Position numbers and translations under genes: made by a program | Part shown: positions 44,892-54,420 of the stretch, in pieces | Numbering within the stretch: position 1 is the first letter of the stretch | How the letters are laid out: every line of letters starts with the position of its first letter | Assembly (NCBI GenBank): GCA_002696035.1 | Contig: NZQV01000017.1 | Location: forward strand, 1-64,000 | Reading direction: 5' to 3' | Length of the DNA stretch: 64,000 nt | DNA from: Balneola sp. | GTDB lineage: Bacteria > Bacteroidota > Rhodothermia > Balneolales > Balneolaceae | Notes under the pieces: generated by a model | Databases searched by the model: none | Told to the model about the DNA's origin: nothing | Seen by the model: the letters and a program-made list of their open reading frames with translations, nothing else

Positions 44892-46582
44892 TTCGATCCA
44901 TTTAATTTATCTTGCAGATATGTACGCGAGTCATCTTTCTCCAGCGCTTGCCTCCACCAATCCCGGGCTTCCTCCATATTGCCAAGCTGCTCGTGCACGT
45001 CTCCCAAATGTTCCAGCACTTCGGCACTCGCCTCGCCGGTATCAATTGAAGCCTGAATAAAACGACGTGCTTTTTCATACTCTCCTTTCTTAAAATAGAT
45101 CCATCCCACCGTATCCAGGTATGCGGCATTTTCCGGGGCCACTTCCATCGCTTTAATGGCCAGCTCCTCAGCCCGGTCCAGGTTCTCCCCGCGAACCGAG
45201 AGATTGTAGGCATAATTATTCATCGCATTATCATTTTCAGGATCGTAGCGGAGCGCAAGTTCATATGCTTCATCGGAACTTTCATCCTTTTCCAGATTGG
45301 CACGCACATCCCCAAGCGTACCATAAATAATGGATTTGAAAGGCCGGCGTGCCGGTGCACGGGATGCATTTTCCAGCCATTCCTCTGCCTTCGGGTTCTC
45401 ATCCATCATCATGTACGCACTGCCTACAAAAAACTGAATAAAGGCATCTTCCGGCACTTCTTGCGCTGCTGTTTCTCCTACCTCTGTGGCCTTTTCATAT
45501 TGCTCTAAACTCATTAATAACTGAAGTCGCTGTCGCCATGCAATTTCATCCTGAGGTAATAATTCGTTGGCACGTTCCAGTTTTTCCAGGGCTTTTTCGG
45601 GTTGAGCCGATTGTGCATAAAACTCGCCGGCCAGGGTAAAAGCCGGGCCAAAATCAGCTTCGGTTTCCGTAAGGCTATCCATTACGCGCTCCGTTTGTTG
45701 CATAAGTTCGGGAGCATTGCCAGAATCGCGGGTTTTGCCATACATAAAACGAGCGATATTCATCTTCGCCTCAGCACCGATCAATGGGTCTGAAATAAAT
45801 TTACTAAGCCTGACACCGGCACTGTCCCATTTTTGTTCATCCAGGTAAATGCCGGCAAGCTTGATAAGCGCTTCCGGCTCCCGCGGATTTCTGTCCAGTG
45901 CTTCCTGAAGTACATCTTTGGCTTCAGACAACTGATTATCACGCGCATAATAGGAGCCCAGCAAATTCAGCATCTCAAGATTATCCGAATCGATATTCCT
46001 GATCTTTTCAAGCTGAGCAATGGCAGAATCAGGCAGCATCATAGACTCAAAATTCCGGAACTTCAGCATCAGTATCTGGGGATCATTTCCGCGCTGTCTC
46101 AGAATATCATTCAGCACCTGATTTGATTTCACAAATTCCCCATAACTCTGATAGGTGTTGGCCAGCATCACTTTCACATCCACATCATCCGGGTGATAAT
46201 CGAGCAGGGTGTTTAATTCCTCAAGAGTGGCTGTATTGCGCCCTGCACTTCGGTAGATCTCTGCCAGCTTCAGCCGGTACCATTTATTTTCAGGCTCCGC
46301 TTCAACGGCTTGTTTTCCGTATAACGCTGCATTTGGAAGATCACTGAGCTCAAAGTAGGCATCAGCCAGTGCGTAATTCACACCGGGAGCTTCCGGCAGA
46401 TCGCGGCGGGCTTGCAGCAACAGTTCACGTGCTCGTTCATATTCTTCGCTTTCAAACGCTTCCAAGCCTTGTATATAGGCTGCCTTAGCGGAGATTTCCG
46501 TATCAGACTGAAGTTGCCCCAGCACAGGACTTGCTACCAGTAGAATTGTAAATATACTTAGTATGTATTTCATGGCATTCAT
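44888..46582 (-). CDS. secreted or periplasmic TPR-repeat protein
   Basis: A 564-residue protein with a signal peptide (about 1-22) followed by TPR-type helical repeats along the length (for example QGLEAFESEEYERARELLLQAR, LEELNTLLDYHPDDVDVKVMLANTYQSYGEF, ALIKLAGIYLDEQKWDSAG, LERANELLPQDEIAWRQRL). It ends with two clear units (NMEEARDWWRQALEKD). TPRs mediate protein-protein contacts. It is the first gene of the coupled set with the DUF4292 lipoprotein and the EnvC-like activator. It likely scaffolds or regulates that envelope complex. Confidence 0.9.
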   Translation of the reverse strand: MNAMKYILSIFTILLVASPVLGQLQSDTEISAKAAYIQGLEAFESEEYERARELLLQARRDLPEAPGVNYALADAYFELSDLPNAALYGKQAVEAEPENKWYRLKLAEIYRSAGRNTATLEELNTLLDYHPDDVDVKVMLANTYQSYGEFVKSNQVLNDILRQRGNDPQILMLKFRNFESMMLPDSAIAQLEKIRNIDSDNLEMLNLLGSYYARDNQLSEAKDVLQEALDRNPREPEALIKLAGIYLDEQKWDSAGVRLSKFISDPLIGAEAKMNIARFMYGKTRDSGNAPELMQQTERVMDSLTETEADFGPAFTLAGEFYAQSAQPEKALEKLERANELLPQDEIAWRQRLQLLMSLEQYEKATEVGETAAQEVPEDAFIQFFVGSAYMMMDENPKAEEWLENASRAPARRPFKSIIYGTLGDVRANLEKDESSDEAYELALRYDPENDNAMNNYAYNLSVRGENLDRAEELAIKAMEVAPENAAYLDTVGWIYFKKGEYEKARRFIQASIDTGEASAEVLEHLGDVHEQLGNMEEARDWWRQALEKDDSRTYLQDKLNGSK

Positions 46583-46663
46583 ATCAACGCTAAGTATAAC
46601 AGGAAAGTGCGTTTATTGCTTAGCTGGAAGACTCTTTTTTTGATCCTTAAAATTAAGACATAA

Positions 46664-46697
46664 AAAAATCCGCCGGTGTTTAAACCGGCGGATTCGA
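46664..46697 (-). terminator. rho-independent terminator after the DUF4397 gene
   Basis: On the minus strand AATCCGCCGGT and ACCGGCGGATT form an 11-bp GC-rich stem with a short loop, then TTTTTTT, about 65 bp after the stop at 46760. This is one of the strongest terminators in the window. Confidence 0.92.
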
Positions 46698-46759
46698 GGA
46701 TAGTAATGTTAACCTTATGAATTGTGATGTGTTGACTACAACATCACAACACTACCATC

Positions 46760-49700
46760 TTATTTGATCAACATCATTCTGCGGGTTTGTGAAAACTCAC
46801 CTGCATTAATTCTGTACAAGTACATGCCACTTGATAGGCTGGCAGCATCGAACGAGACAGTGTAAGAACCGGCTGCCTGTCGCTGACCGTTAACCAATGT
46901 GGCAACTTTAACGCCAACTACGTTGTATACTTCAACCGTTACATTCGATGTTTGTGGCAAAGAATACGCTATTTGAGTAGTTGGGTTGAAAGGATTCGGA
47001 TAGTTTTGAGATAGTTCGAAGGTATCCGGTGTATCCAATTCATTTTCGTTGCTTGTTGCTGCAACGGGTAGCATCAATGATGTTCCGTCTGCCAGTACAA
47101 CCAGCAGACCAAATCCTTCACCATCGTTGTTATCAGCTGGCGTGAGGAATCCACTTGCTAAGATCACAGCCGTGTTACCACCCAGTCCACTCACATCTGC
47201 AGTGAATGATGCAACCGGGGTATCGGTCCCGGCGGGATTAATATCAAGGGTGTAAGAACCTGCAGGCACACTCAGGTAATCCGGAGTGAAATCCGTGTAA
47301 GAAACATCACCAACCAGTGTATTTCCTCCGGCATTTATATCTACTGCAGGAGCATCGGTTGCACCGTGATAAACAAGGAATGAGAAATCATCTTCGCTTT
47401 CACCGGTTTCCATTGCACCTGTGATCACATCCAACATAAAGCCAGTTGATACGTCATCAGGGTTTTCCGCAAATGCAGAAGCATCACTAACACCGGTTGC
47501 TACGACATAGTATGAGCTGTCAGCTTCTAAAGTCAATGCAGTGTTATAAACCGAAGCTTCAACTCCCGCGTCATATGGAGCTACATCGATCTCATATTCA
47601 ACACCAGCTTGCAGTTCCAGAAATCCAGTGGCTGAACGGAAAGCTACACTGTCGAGCAGGATCTCACCGTTGGCATAAATATCCACCACTTCAAAAGCAG
47701 GATCAGCTGCGTTATGGATGATCTGTGCCATGGCTGTTGCCGGCTCTTCTTCCTCTTCGTAAACAGGAAGCATTACCACGTTACCATTCGGCAGTACTGC
47801 GATCAATCCGAATGCTTCCCCATCATTGTTTGCAGATGGAGTTAGGAATCCACTGGCAAGTACAAGAGTAGAATTTCCACCCAGTCCGGAAAGCGGAGCT
47901 GTGAAAGAAGCAACCGTTGTCTCGCTTCCGGCGGCATTGATATCCAGGATATAATCATCAGTCGGGAGCGTTAAATATCCGTTGCTGTCGTCGGTATATG
48001 ACAGGTCTCCAACCAAAGTAATTCCGTTGTTATTAACATCCACAGCCGGAGCATCAGTTGCTCCGTGATAAACAGCTACATTAACGAATCCGCTAGCAGC
48101 TGTTGAAGTAGCACCGGTAATAATATCCAGAGTAAAAGCGGTTGAGACTTCATCAGGATTGGCTGCAAAATTGCTTGCATTGCTGACTCCGGTTGCGACA
48201 ACATAATAAGAGCTGTCTGCTTCCAAATTCAACGTGGTATTAAAAACCGAAGCACCAATTCCAGCATCATACGGAGCTACATCGATCTCAATATCAACAC
48301 CAGCTTGCAGTTCCAGAAATCCAGTGGCTGAACGGAAAGCCACACTGTCGAGCAGGACCTCACCGTTGGCATAAATATCCACCACTTCAAAAGCAGGATC
48401 AGCTGCGTTGTGAATGATCTGTGCTGTAGCCATTTCGGGCTCAGGAGCCTGATAGGCAGGGAGTGTCACCACATCACCACTTGGCAAGACCGCGATCAAT
48501 CCAAAAGCAGCACCGTCATTATTATCAGCCGGGTTTAAGAATCCACTGGCAAGTACAAGAGTAGAACTTCCACCCAGTCCGGAAAGCGGAGCAGTGAAAG
48601 AAGCTACGGTTGTAGCAGTTCCTGCTGCGTTGATGTCCAGAATATAATCATCGGCAGGTAAGTTCAGGTAGCCATCGCTAATATCTGTATAGGAAAGACC
48701 TCCAACCAGAGTATTCCCAGCGTTATTCACATCTACAGCTGGAGCATCAGTTGCACCGTGATAAACGGCAACATCAACAGTACCATCATCAGCAGTTTGT
48801 GCTGCACCTGAAATCACATCCAACATAAATGCTGTAGAAACTTCATCCGGGTTGGCTGCAAAATTATCTGGCGCACCAACACCTTGCGCAATCACATAGT
48901 AGCTTTCATCAGCTTCTAAGGTCACCTCAGTTTCATATACTGCGTCTTCAATTGCTGCATCGGGTGCTGACAATGCAATAGATGTTACAACTCCTGCCTC
49001 CAACTCTACAAAACCGGTAGCTGAGCGGAAATCCACATCTTCGAATGTTCGTGTTCCATTCACAAAAATATCAAAGGTAGCAAATGCGGGGTCGGCAGAA
49101 TTGTGAATGATTTGAGCAGTAGCAGTACCATAAACCGGAAGTTCTACTACCGAACCGTCAGGTAATACAGCTATTAGTCCAAATGCAGCTCCATCATTAT
49201 TTGCTGAAGGATCTAAAAACCCACTGGCAAGTACAATAGCAGTTGATCCATTCAATCCTGTTAGCGGTGCTACAAATGAGGCAACCGTATTTTCAGTTCC
49301 TGCCGCGTTGATGTTCAGTACATATTCATCATCAGGAACGCTGATATAGTCTGCTGTTTCATCAGAATACTGTAATCCCGAAGCAATAGCAGATCCACCT
49401 GTTACTACATCAACCGCTGGGGCATCAGTAGCGCTATGGTGAATCAAGAACTCCACATTTTCAGCATTGGCTGCTGTTGTCGAACCTCCACCTACAATAT
49501 CAAGTGTAAACGCTGTGGATACATCATTTGGATTAGCTGCAAAATCACCGGGGGTTCCCACACCAGAAGCGATCACATAATACACTTCATCAGCTGTTAA
49601 GGTAACCGGTGCGTTAAATACGGATTCCGTCAGATCAGCATTGTAAGGTACAATATCGATTTCTAATTCCGTGCCGGCTGGTAATTCAAGGAATGACGTT

Positions 49701-50434
49701 GCACCTCTGAAAGCCAGGCTATCAACAGCTTCCTCGCCGTTCACATAAACATCTACTACTTCGAATGCAGGATCTGCAGAGTTGTGTACGATCTGGATCT
49801 GCGCTGTAGCAGCAGAACCGCCCGTAGCAGTACCTGTGATCTGAACATTATCAAAGCGGTTGTTTCCGCTTTCAGAAGTGGCTCCATCTAAAGTAACGCG
49901 AACAGCAAAATCCGGATTATCATCCGCTCCGTCAATGGCAGAAAAGTCGAACGTAAAGGTCTCCCATGATGAGGTTTGATTAGCATCTCTCGTTTCAAGG
50001 GTGGTGTAAGTCGTACCATCTAAGGTATACTCCACCAGGTGTGAACTGAAACCAGTTCCCGTTCCCCGGGTAGCATAAGTTAAGTTGATGTCCTCATATC
50101 CTTCTGTTGAAGAAGAAATAGTGAAGCTTTCGCCATTATTTTCGGAATCTGCACCGCCCTGAGGAACAAAGCTTCCTCCGCTTTCATCGGAGCCTACAGC
50201 ATTGGTTGTAGTTCCGCTAAAACTTACGGCATTGTTTAAGGTGTATGTAATTTCGCCTGTTCCATCTGTAGCAGTGATAGGCTGCGCCCAGTTGGCATTA
50301 TCAGGTACATTGGTGTTAAAGTTCCAATAGTTAACTGTCGTTTGTGCTTGTACAGAGGTTGTTCCAATAAAACCAAACATGGCTATCAGAAAAACGCTCA
50401 AGTACGAAGCGTACTTCGTAACAATGGTTTTCAT
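46760..50434 (-). CDS. large secreted DUF4397 repeat protein with type IX sorting domain
   Basis: A 1224-residue secreted protein. After a signal peptide (about 1-30) comes a lectin/jelly-roll-like domain (about 31-205) rich in Ser, Thr and aromatics. Four repeats of about 230 residues follow, starting near 208, 437, 668 and 900. Each has two DUF4397 halves: an HNSADPAF or [12 protein letters not shown] strand set and an [34 protein letters not shown] set. The end is a Por/T9SS type A sorting domain with [10 protein letters not shown] and [17 protein letters not shown]4397 function is not established; an extracellular adhesion or binding role is plausible. Repeats 3 and 4 are almost the same at DNA level. 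Confidence 0.93.
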   Translation of the reverse strand: MKTIVTKYASYLSVFLIAMFGFIGTTSVQAQTTVNYWNFNTNVPDNANWAQPITATDGTGEITYTLNNAVSFSGTTTNAVGSDESGGSFVPQGGADSENNGESFTISSSTEGYEDINLTYATRGTGTGFSSHLVEYTLDGTTYTTLETRDANQTSSWETFTFDFSAIDGADDNPDFAVRVTLDGATSESGNNRFDNVQITGTATGGSAATAQIQIVHNSADPAFEVVDVYVNGEEAVDSLAFRGATSFLELPAGTELEIDIVPYNADLTESVFNAPVTLTADEVYYVIASGVGTPGDFAANPNDVSTAFTLDIVGGGSTTAANAENVEFLIHHSATDAPAVDVVTGGSAIASGLQYSDETADYISVPDDEYVLNINAAGTENTVASFVAPLTGLNGSTAIVLASGFLDPSANNDGAAFGLIAVLPDGSVVELPVYGTATAQIIHNSADPAFATFDIFVNGTRTFEDVDFRSATGFVELEAGVVTSIALSAPDAAIEDAVYETEVTLEADESYYVIAQGVGAPDNFAANPDEVSTAFMLDVISGAAQTADDGTVDVAVYHGATDAPAVDVNNAGNTLVGGLSYTDISDGYLNLPADDYILDINAAGTATTVASFTAPLSGLGGSSTLVLASGFLNPADNNDGAAFGLIAVLPSGDVVTLPAYQAPEPEMATAQIIHNAADPAFEVVDIYANGEVLLDSVAFRSATGFLELQAGVDIEIDVAPYDAGIGASVFNTTLNLEADSSYYVVATGVSNASNFAANPDEVSTAFTLDIITGATSTAASGFVNVAVYHGATDAPAVDVNNNGITLVGDLSYTDDSNGYLTLPTDDYILDINAAGSETTVASFTAPLSGLGGNSTLVLASGFLTPSANNDGEAFGLIAVLPNGNVVMLPVYEEEEEPATAMAQIIHNAADPAFEVVDIYANGEILLDSVAFRSATGFLELQAGVEYEIDVAPYDAGVEASVYNTALTLEADSSYYVVATGVSDASAFAENPDDVSTGFMLDVITGAMETGESEDDFSFLVYHGATDAPAVDINAGGNTLVGDVSYTDFTPDYLSVPAGSYTLDINPAGTDTPVASFTADVSGLGGNTAVILASGFLTPADNNDGEGFGLLVVLADGTSLMLPVAATSNENELDTPDTFELSQNYPNPFNPTTQIAYSLPQTSNVTVEVYNVVGVKVATLVNGQRQAAGSYTVSFDAASLSSGMYLYRINAGEFSQTRRMMLIK

Positions 50435-50797
50435 TTGTCCTGTATTTAATTGTGATTTATGTACAGGAGAATTGCAGCGTCTCTTTTGATGAATAGTATG
50501 TTTACAGCAAATCTCCTTTCAGCATAAAATGAAAGTTCACGGCAGTTTCGTTCCCAAAAATTAAAAGTCAAATAAAATTTGGTTTAAACTTTTCACTTTA
50601 GTTACTTTTAAGCCATGCAAATCAACAGCAGAAATAGAATCAACGTTACTCCTCTCCGGCGGCTTCCGCGACGGCGGTAGACCATACTTTATTGCTGTGT
50701 AAAAACAGTGCTCATCTTATTACCGCAAGATTCTAATTCCACTCAACTTCCTGACAGAAGTTTATTCACTCAACTCACTCTATCAATTTTTTAAATT
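50435..50797. other. 363-bp divergent intergenic region before the arginine operon
   Basis: It separates the DUF4397 gene and the divergent arginine operon, so it should hold both promoters. I looked for ArgR-type boxes (imperfect palindromes of TGAAT/ATTCA) and found none I would defend. CTCCGGCGGCTTCCGCGACGG near 50658 is a GC-rich outlier in AT-rich text. No gene is seen. Confidence 0.55.
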
Positions 50798-51448
50798 ATG
50801 TCCGCCCAAGTATTTATCGCATCCGTTCAGCATACGTTTTATGCAGAAGATATCTGTGATTTAATAGAAACAGCCGCTCACAAACGAGGCACCGGTATTG
50901 CCAAAAGAGACCCCGAATACATCAAGAAAAAGATGAGAAATGGCAATGCCGTTATCGCTTTGGATGAAGATCAGCTTGCCGGCTTTTGTTACATCGAGGT
51001 TTGGGAGAACAAAAAATATGTAGCCAACTCGGGTTTGATCGTCCATCCGGATTTTCGCGGACAGGGCCTGGCAAAAAGGATCAAAGCCAAGGCGTTTGAG
51101 CTATCCAGAAAAAAATATCCCGGTTCTAAATTATTCGGGATCACCACCAGCCTGCCTGTCATGAAGATCAACTCCGATCTGGGCTATAAGCCGGTCACAT
51201 TCTCTGAACTCACACAGGATGAAACCTTTTGGAAAGGCTGCCAAAGCTGCCCTAATTATGACATCCTTCAGCGCAATAACCGAAGCAATTGTTTGTGTAC
51301 CGGAATGATGTTTGATCCCAGCCATCCCAACAACAAACCCAAGGCTGAGCGTGAGAAGACCGTCAACAAATATTATCGTTGGGTGAAGCTGAAGACCGTA
51401 AAGTACCTCAAGAAAATTAATCCCATTAATGCATTTTTATCCCTGTAA
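50798..51448 (+). CDS. GNAT acyltransferase, probable first enzyme of arginine synthesis, with Cys cluster
   Basis: A 216-residue protein. The GNAT fold is marked by NSGLIVHPDFRGQGLAKRIKAKAFELSRK, with the acyl-CoA-binding RGQGLA. A C-terminal part contains Cys148, Cys151, Cys165 and Cys167 (FWKGCQSCPNYD and CLCTGM), a possible metal-binding cluster. It is the first gene of the arg operon and stops 2 bp before argG. No argA or argJ is seen in the operon, so this GNAT is the best candidate for acylating glutamate. Whether it uses acetyl- or succinyl-CoA is unknown; see the argF' entry. Confidence 0.85.
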   Translation: MSAQVFIASVQHTFYAEDICDLIETAAHKRGTGIAKRDPEYIKKKMRNGNAVIALDEDQLAGFCYIEVWENKKYVANSGLIVHPDFRGQGLAKRIKAKAFELSRKKYPGSKLFGITTSLPVMKINSDLGYKPVTFSELTQDETFWKGCQSCPNYDILQRNNRSNCLCTGMMFDPSHPNNKPKAEREKTVNKYYRWVKLKTVKYLKKINPINAFLSL

Positions 51449-51450
51449 TC

Positions 51451-52653
51451 ATGAACAACAAGAAAAAAGTTTTACTCGCCTTTAGCGGCGGACTCGACAC
51501 CACCTACTGTGCCATCTGGCTGGCCAAAGATCAAGGCTATGACGTTCATACCGCAGCCGTAAACACCGGTGGATTTGATGAAGCCGAAGAAAAAGCCCTG
51601 GCCGAAAAAGCTCAAAACCTGGGCATCAAAAATCATGTAATGCTGAATGTAGAAGAGGAATTCTACCAAAAAGGCATCAAGTATTTGATTTTTGGAAACG
51701 TACTCAAAAACCACACCTATCCTCTTTCTGTGAGTGCTGAGCGTGTTTTTCAAGCCGTAGCCATTGCAGAATATGCTAAGGAAATTGGTGCCGATGCCAT
51801 CGCTCACGGAAGCACCGGAGCGGGCAACGATCAGGTTCGATTTGACCTGGTTTTTCAGGTGATGGCTCCAGATATCGAGATCATCACTCCCATTCGTGAT
51901 CAGAAACTGAGTCGTGAAGAAGAAGTAGCATACCTGAAGAAACACGGCGTGGATCAGGAATGGGCCAAAGCCAAATATTCCATCAATAAAGGGCTTTGGG
52001 GAACTTCGGTTGGAGGTGCAGAGACGCTAACATCTCACCAGGGACTCCCTGAAGATGCATGGCCAACTAAAGTTGTTAATACTGATTCGTTATTGGTTGA
52101 AATTGGTTTTGAAAACGGAGAACCAATATCCCTTAACGATGAACAATTAACGTCTGTCCAATTAATTAAAAAGCTTCAGGAAATCGCTCAGCCATACGGA
52201 ATTGGCAGAGACATCCACGTCGGCGATACCATCATTGGTATCAAAGGTCGTGTTGGGTTTGAGGCAGCTGCGCCTATGATCATCATTAAAGCGCATCAGT
52301 TATTAGAGAAACATACGCTCGGGAAATGGCAACTGCACTGGAAAGATCAACTCGCCGACTGGTACGGCATGCTGATGCACGAAGGACAATATCTGGATCC
52401 GGTGATGCGCAATATCGAAACCTTTTTAGAGGACACCCAAAAAACCGTGTCCGGAAAAGTGATCGTACAACTGGAACCCAAACGATTTGAACTGCAGGGC
52501 ATCGAATCCGAAAACGATCTGATGGGCTCCAAAGCAGGTCAATATGGCGAAATGAACAACGCCTGGAGTGGCGAAGATGTGAAAGGATTCACCAAAATTT
52601 TGGCCAACTCCATGCTCATTCAACAAAAAGTACAAGGAAAAGATAATGATTAA
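51451..52653 (+). CDS. argG: argininosuccinate synthase
   Basis: ArgG ligates citrulline and aspartate using ATP. The N-terminal LLAFSGGLDTTYCAIWLAKDQGYDVHTAAVNTGGFDE contains the SGGLDT pyrophosphatase motif. The AHGSTGAGNDQVRFDL, PIRDQKLSREEE and SINKGLWGTSVGGAETL segments are family hallmarks of the shorter Bacteroidota-type ArgG. At 400 residues it is of normal length. Its stop overlaps the argC start by 8 bp. Confidence 0.96.
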   Translation: MNNKKKVLLAFSGGLDTTYCAIWLAKDQGYDVHTAAVNTGGFDEAEEKALAEKAQNLGIKNHVMLNVEEEFYQKGIKYLIFGNVLKNHTYPLSVSAERVFQAVAIAEYAKEIGADAIAHGSTGAGNDQVRFDLVFQVMAPDIEIITPIRDQKLSREEEVAYLKKHGVDQEWAKAKYSINKGLWGTSVGGAETLTSHQGLPEDAWPTKVVNTDSLLVEIGFENGEPISLNDEQLTSVQLIKKLQEIAQPYGIGRDIHVGDTIIGIKGRVGFEAAAPMIIIKAHQLLEKHTLGKWQLHWKDQLADWYGMLMHEGQYLDPVMRNIETFLEDTQKTVSGKVIVQLEPKRFELQGIESENDLMGSKAGQYGEMNNAWSGEDVKGFTKILANSMLIQQKVQGKDND

Positions 52654-53608
52654 AGCAGGCATCATAGGCGGCGCCGGTTATACGGCAGGAGAACTACTCC
52701 GAATTTTACTTCACCATTCTGAAGTGGAGATCAAAAGTGTGGTGAGCCGAAGTCATGGCGGAGAATTTTTGCATAAAGCACATCCCGACCTGACCGGCGA
52801 AACCGCCCTGAAATTTGACAGCGAATTAAGCCAGGATGTGGATGTGGTATTTCTCTGCTCGGGGCACGGGCACTCGAAAGGTATCGTAGAAAGCGGAGTG
52901 ATCCAGGGCTCGGCTAAGATCGTGGACCTGAGTTCAGATTTTCGCATCAAAGGCGAGCATGATTTTGTGTATGGATTGCCTGAACTGAACCGAGATAAAA
53001 TCCAAAACGCTGAAAATATTGCTAATCCCGGCTGTTTTGCCACCTGCATTCAACTAACTCTGTTGCCACTCGCTCACGCCGGTTTGCTAAAAGATGATGT
53101 TCACGTGACCGCTATAACCGGGAGCACAGGTGCCGGGCAAAACCCCACTGCCACCACTCATTTTAGCTGGCGAAGTAACAACGCTTCCATTTATAAGCCT
53201 TTGACACATCAGCATCTTGGCGAGATCGGGCAGAGTTTGAAACAACTTCAGAATACATTCACGAAATCAATTCATTTCATCCCGATGCGCGGGGCTTTTA
53301 CCCGAGGAATTTTGGCAGCTTCCTATGTGCCAACGGAAAGATCTCTGAAGGAAATAACCGAATTGTATCAGGAATTTTACAAAGATCATCCCTATGTACA
53401 CCTCTCTGAAGATCCCGTAGATGTGAAACAGGTGGTGGGAACCAACAAGGCCCTGCTTCACCTGCAAAAAGAAAACGGACAGATCCTGATCTCCGGAGTG
53501 ATCGACAATTTAGTAAAAGGTGCTTCCGGTCAGGCCGTACAGAATATGAATTTGATCTTCGGACTCGACGAAACTCACGCACTAAATCTAAAATCAACCG
53601 CATTTTAA
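52646..53608 (+). CDS. argC: N-acyl-gamma-glutamyl-phosphate reductase
   Basis: ArgC reduces N-acyl-glutamyl phosphate to the semialdehyde with NADPH. The N-terminus has AGIIGGAGYTAGELLRILLHH (GxGxxG-like). The catalytic cysteine lies in IANPGCFATCIQL, GSTGAGQNPTATTHFSWRSNN is the family motif, and FIPMRGAFTRGI is near the active-site histidine. It has 320 residues. It overlaps argG and is followed 2 bp later by proC. Confidence 0.95.
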   Translation: MIKAGIIGGAGYTAGELLRILLHHSEVEIKSVVSRSHGGEFLHKAHPDLTGETALKFDSELSQDVDVVFLCSGHGHSKGIVESGVIQGSAKIVDLSSDFRIKGEHDFVYGLPELNRDKIQNAENIANPGCFATCIQLTLLPLAHAGLLKDDVHVTAITGSTGAGQNPTATTHFSWRSNNASIYKPLTHQHLGEIGQSLKQLQNTFTKSIHFIPMRGAFTRGILAASYVPTERSLKEITELYQEFYKDHPYVHLSEDPVDVKQVVGTNKALLHLQKENGQILISGVIDNLVKGASGQAVQNMNLIFGLDETHALNLKSTAF

Positions 53609-53610
53609 TT

Positions 53611-54420
53611 ATGGCTAAGAAACACGACATCGCGATCATTGGAGCTGGAAATCTGGGTATTGCTATCGCAAAAGGCATTGCCGGAGCCAAGCTAGCCAAG
53701 CCAAAGAACATGTTTTTGACCCGCCGGCACCTGGAGAAACTAGCGGATCTGAAAAAGCAAAAATTCCAGGTCACTTCGAATAACATCGAAGCGGTTCAGA
53801 ACTCGGAGTACATTTTCCTCTGCGTTCAGCCCAAACAGTTACCGGATGTTTTGAAGGAGATCAACGCCGTTCTTGACCCGGAAAAACACGTACTCATCTC
53901 CACCATTACCGGGGTTGAGATCAGCACGATCGAAGAGCACCTGGAAGCAGAAATGCCCATCATCCGCGCCATGCCGAATACGGCCACCGCTATTCAGGAA
54001 TCGATGACGTGTATGTGCGGTAAGAATGTAAGCGAGGAACAGCTTAAGGACGTTAAAACCCTGTTTGAGGCGCTTGGCGAAGCACTCATCATAGACGAAG
54101 ACCTAATGAAAGCTGCCACTGTTTTAGCCGCCAGCGGAATCGCCTTTTTCCTGCGGTATATTCGGGCTGCCACTCAAGGCGGAATTCAGCTTGGATTCCA
54201 TGCCGAAGAGGCCCAGAAAATTGCCATGCAAACGGCACGTGGGGCTGCTTCGCTATTGGTTGAAGGACACAATCACCCCGAAACCGAAATTGATAAAGTG
54301 ACCACGCCGCAAGGCTGCACCATCGCCGGACTTAATGAAATGGAACACCAGGGACTTAGCTCGGCCGTCATCAAAGGACTCCTCGCCTCATTTGAAAAAA
54401 TTAACACGATCACGCAATGA
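53611..54420 (+). CDS. proC: pyrroline-5-carboxylate reductase
   Basis: ProC reduces 1-pyrroline-5-carboxylate to proline. The N-terminal Rossmann motif is IAIIGAGNLGIAIAKG. IIRAMPNTATAIQESMT and AASGIAFFLRYIRAATQGGIQLGFHAEEAQKIAMQTARGAA follow, with PQGCTIAGLNEMEHQGL near the C-terminus. It has 269 residues. Its place inside the arginine operon, with an ATGA overlap onto argD, ties proline synthesis to ornithine and arginine supply, since P5C is in equilibrium with glutamate semialdehyde. Confidence 0.94.
   Translation: MAKKHDIAIIGAGNLGIAIAKGIAGAKLAKPKNMFLTRRHLEKLADLKKQKFQVTSNNIEAVQNSEYIFLCVQPKQLPDVLKEINAVLDPEKHVLISTITGVEISTIEEHLEAEMPIIRAMPNTATAIQESMTCMCGKNVSEEQLKDVKTLFEALGEALIIDEDLMKAATVLAASGIAFFLRYIRAATQGGIQLGFHAEEAQKIAMQTARGAASLLVEGHNHPETEIDKVTTPQGCTIAGLNEMEHQGLSSAVIKGLLASFEKINTITQ

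Noticed and set aside
50435-50797. ArgR box search upstream of the arginine operon
   Set aside because: No pair of TGAAT/ATTCA-like half-sites with correct spacing was found.
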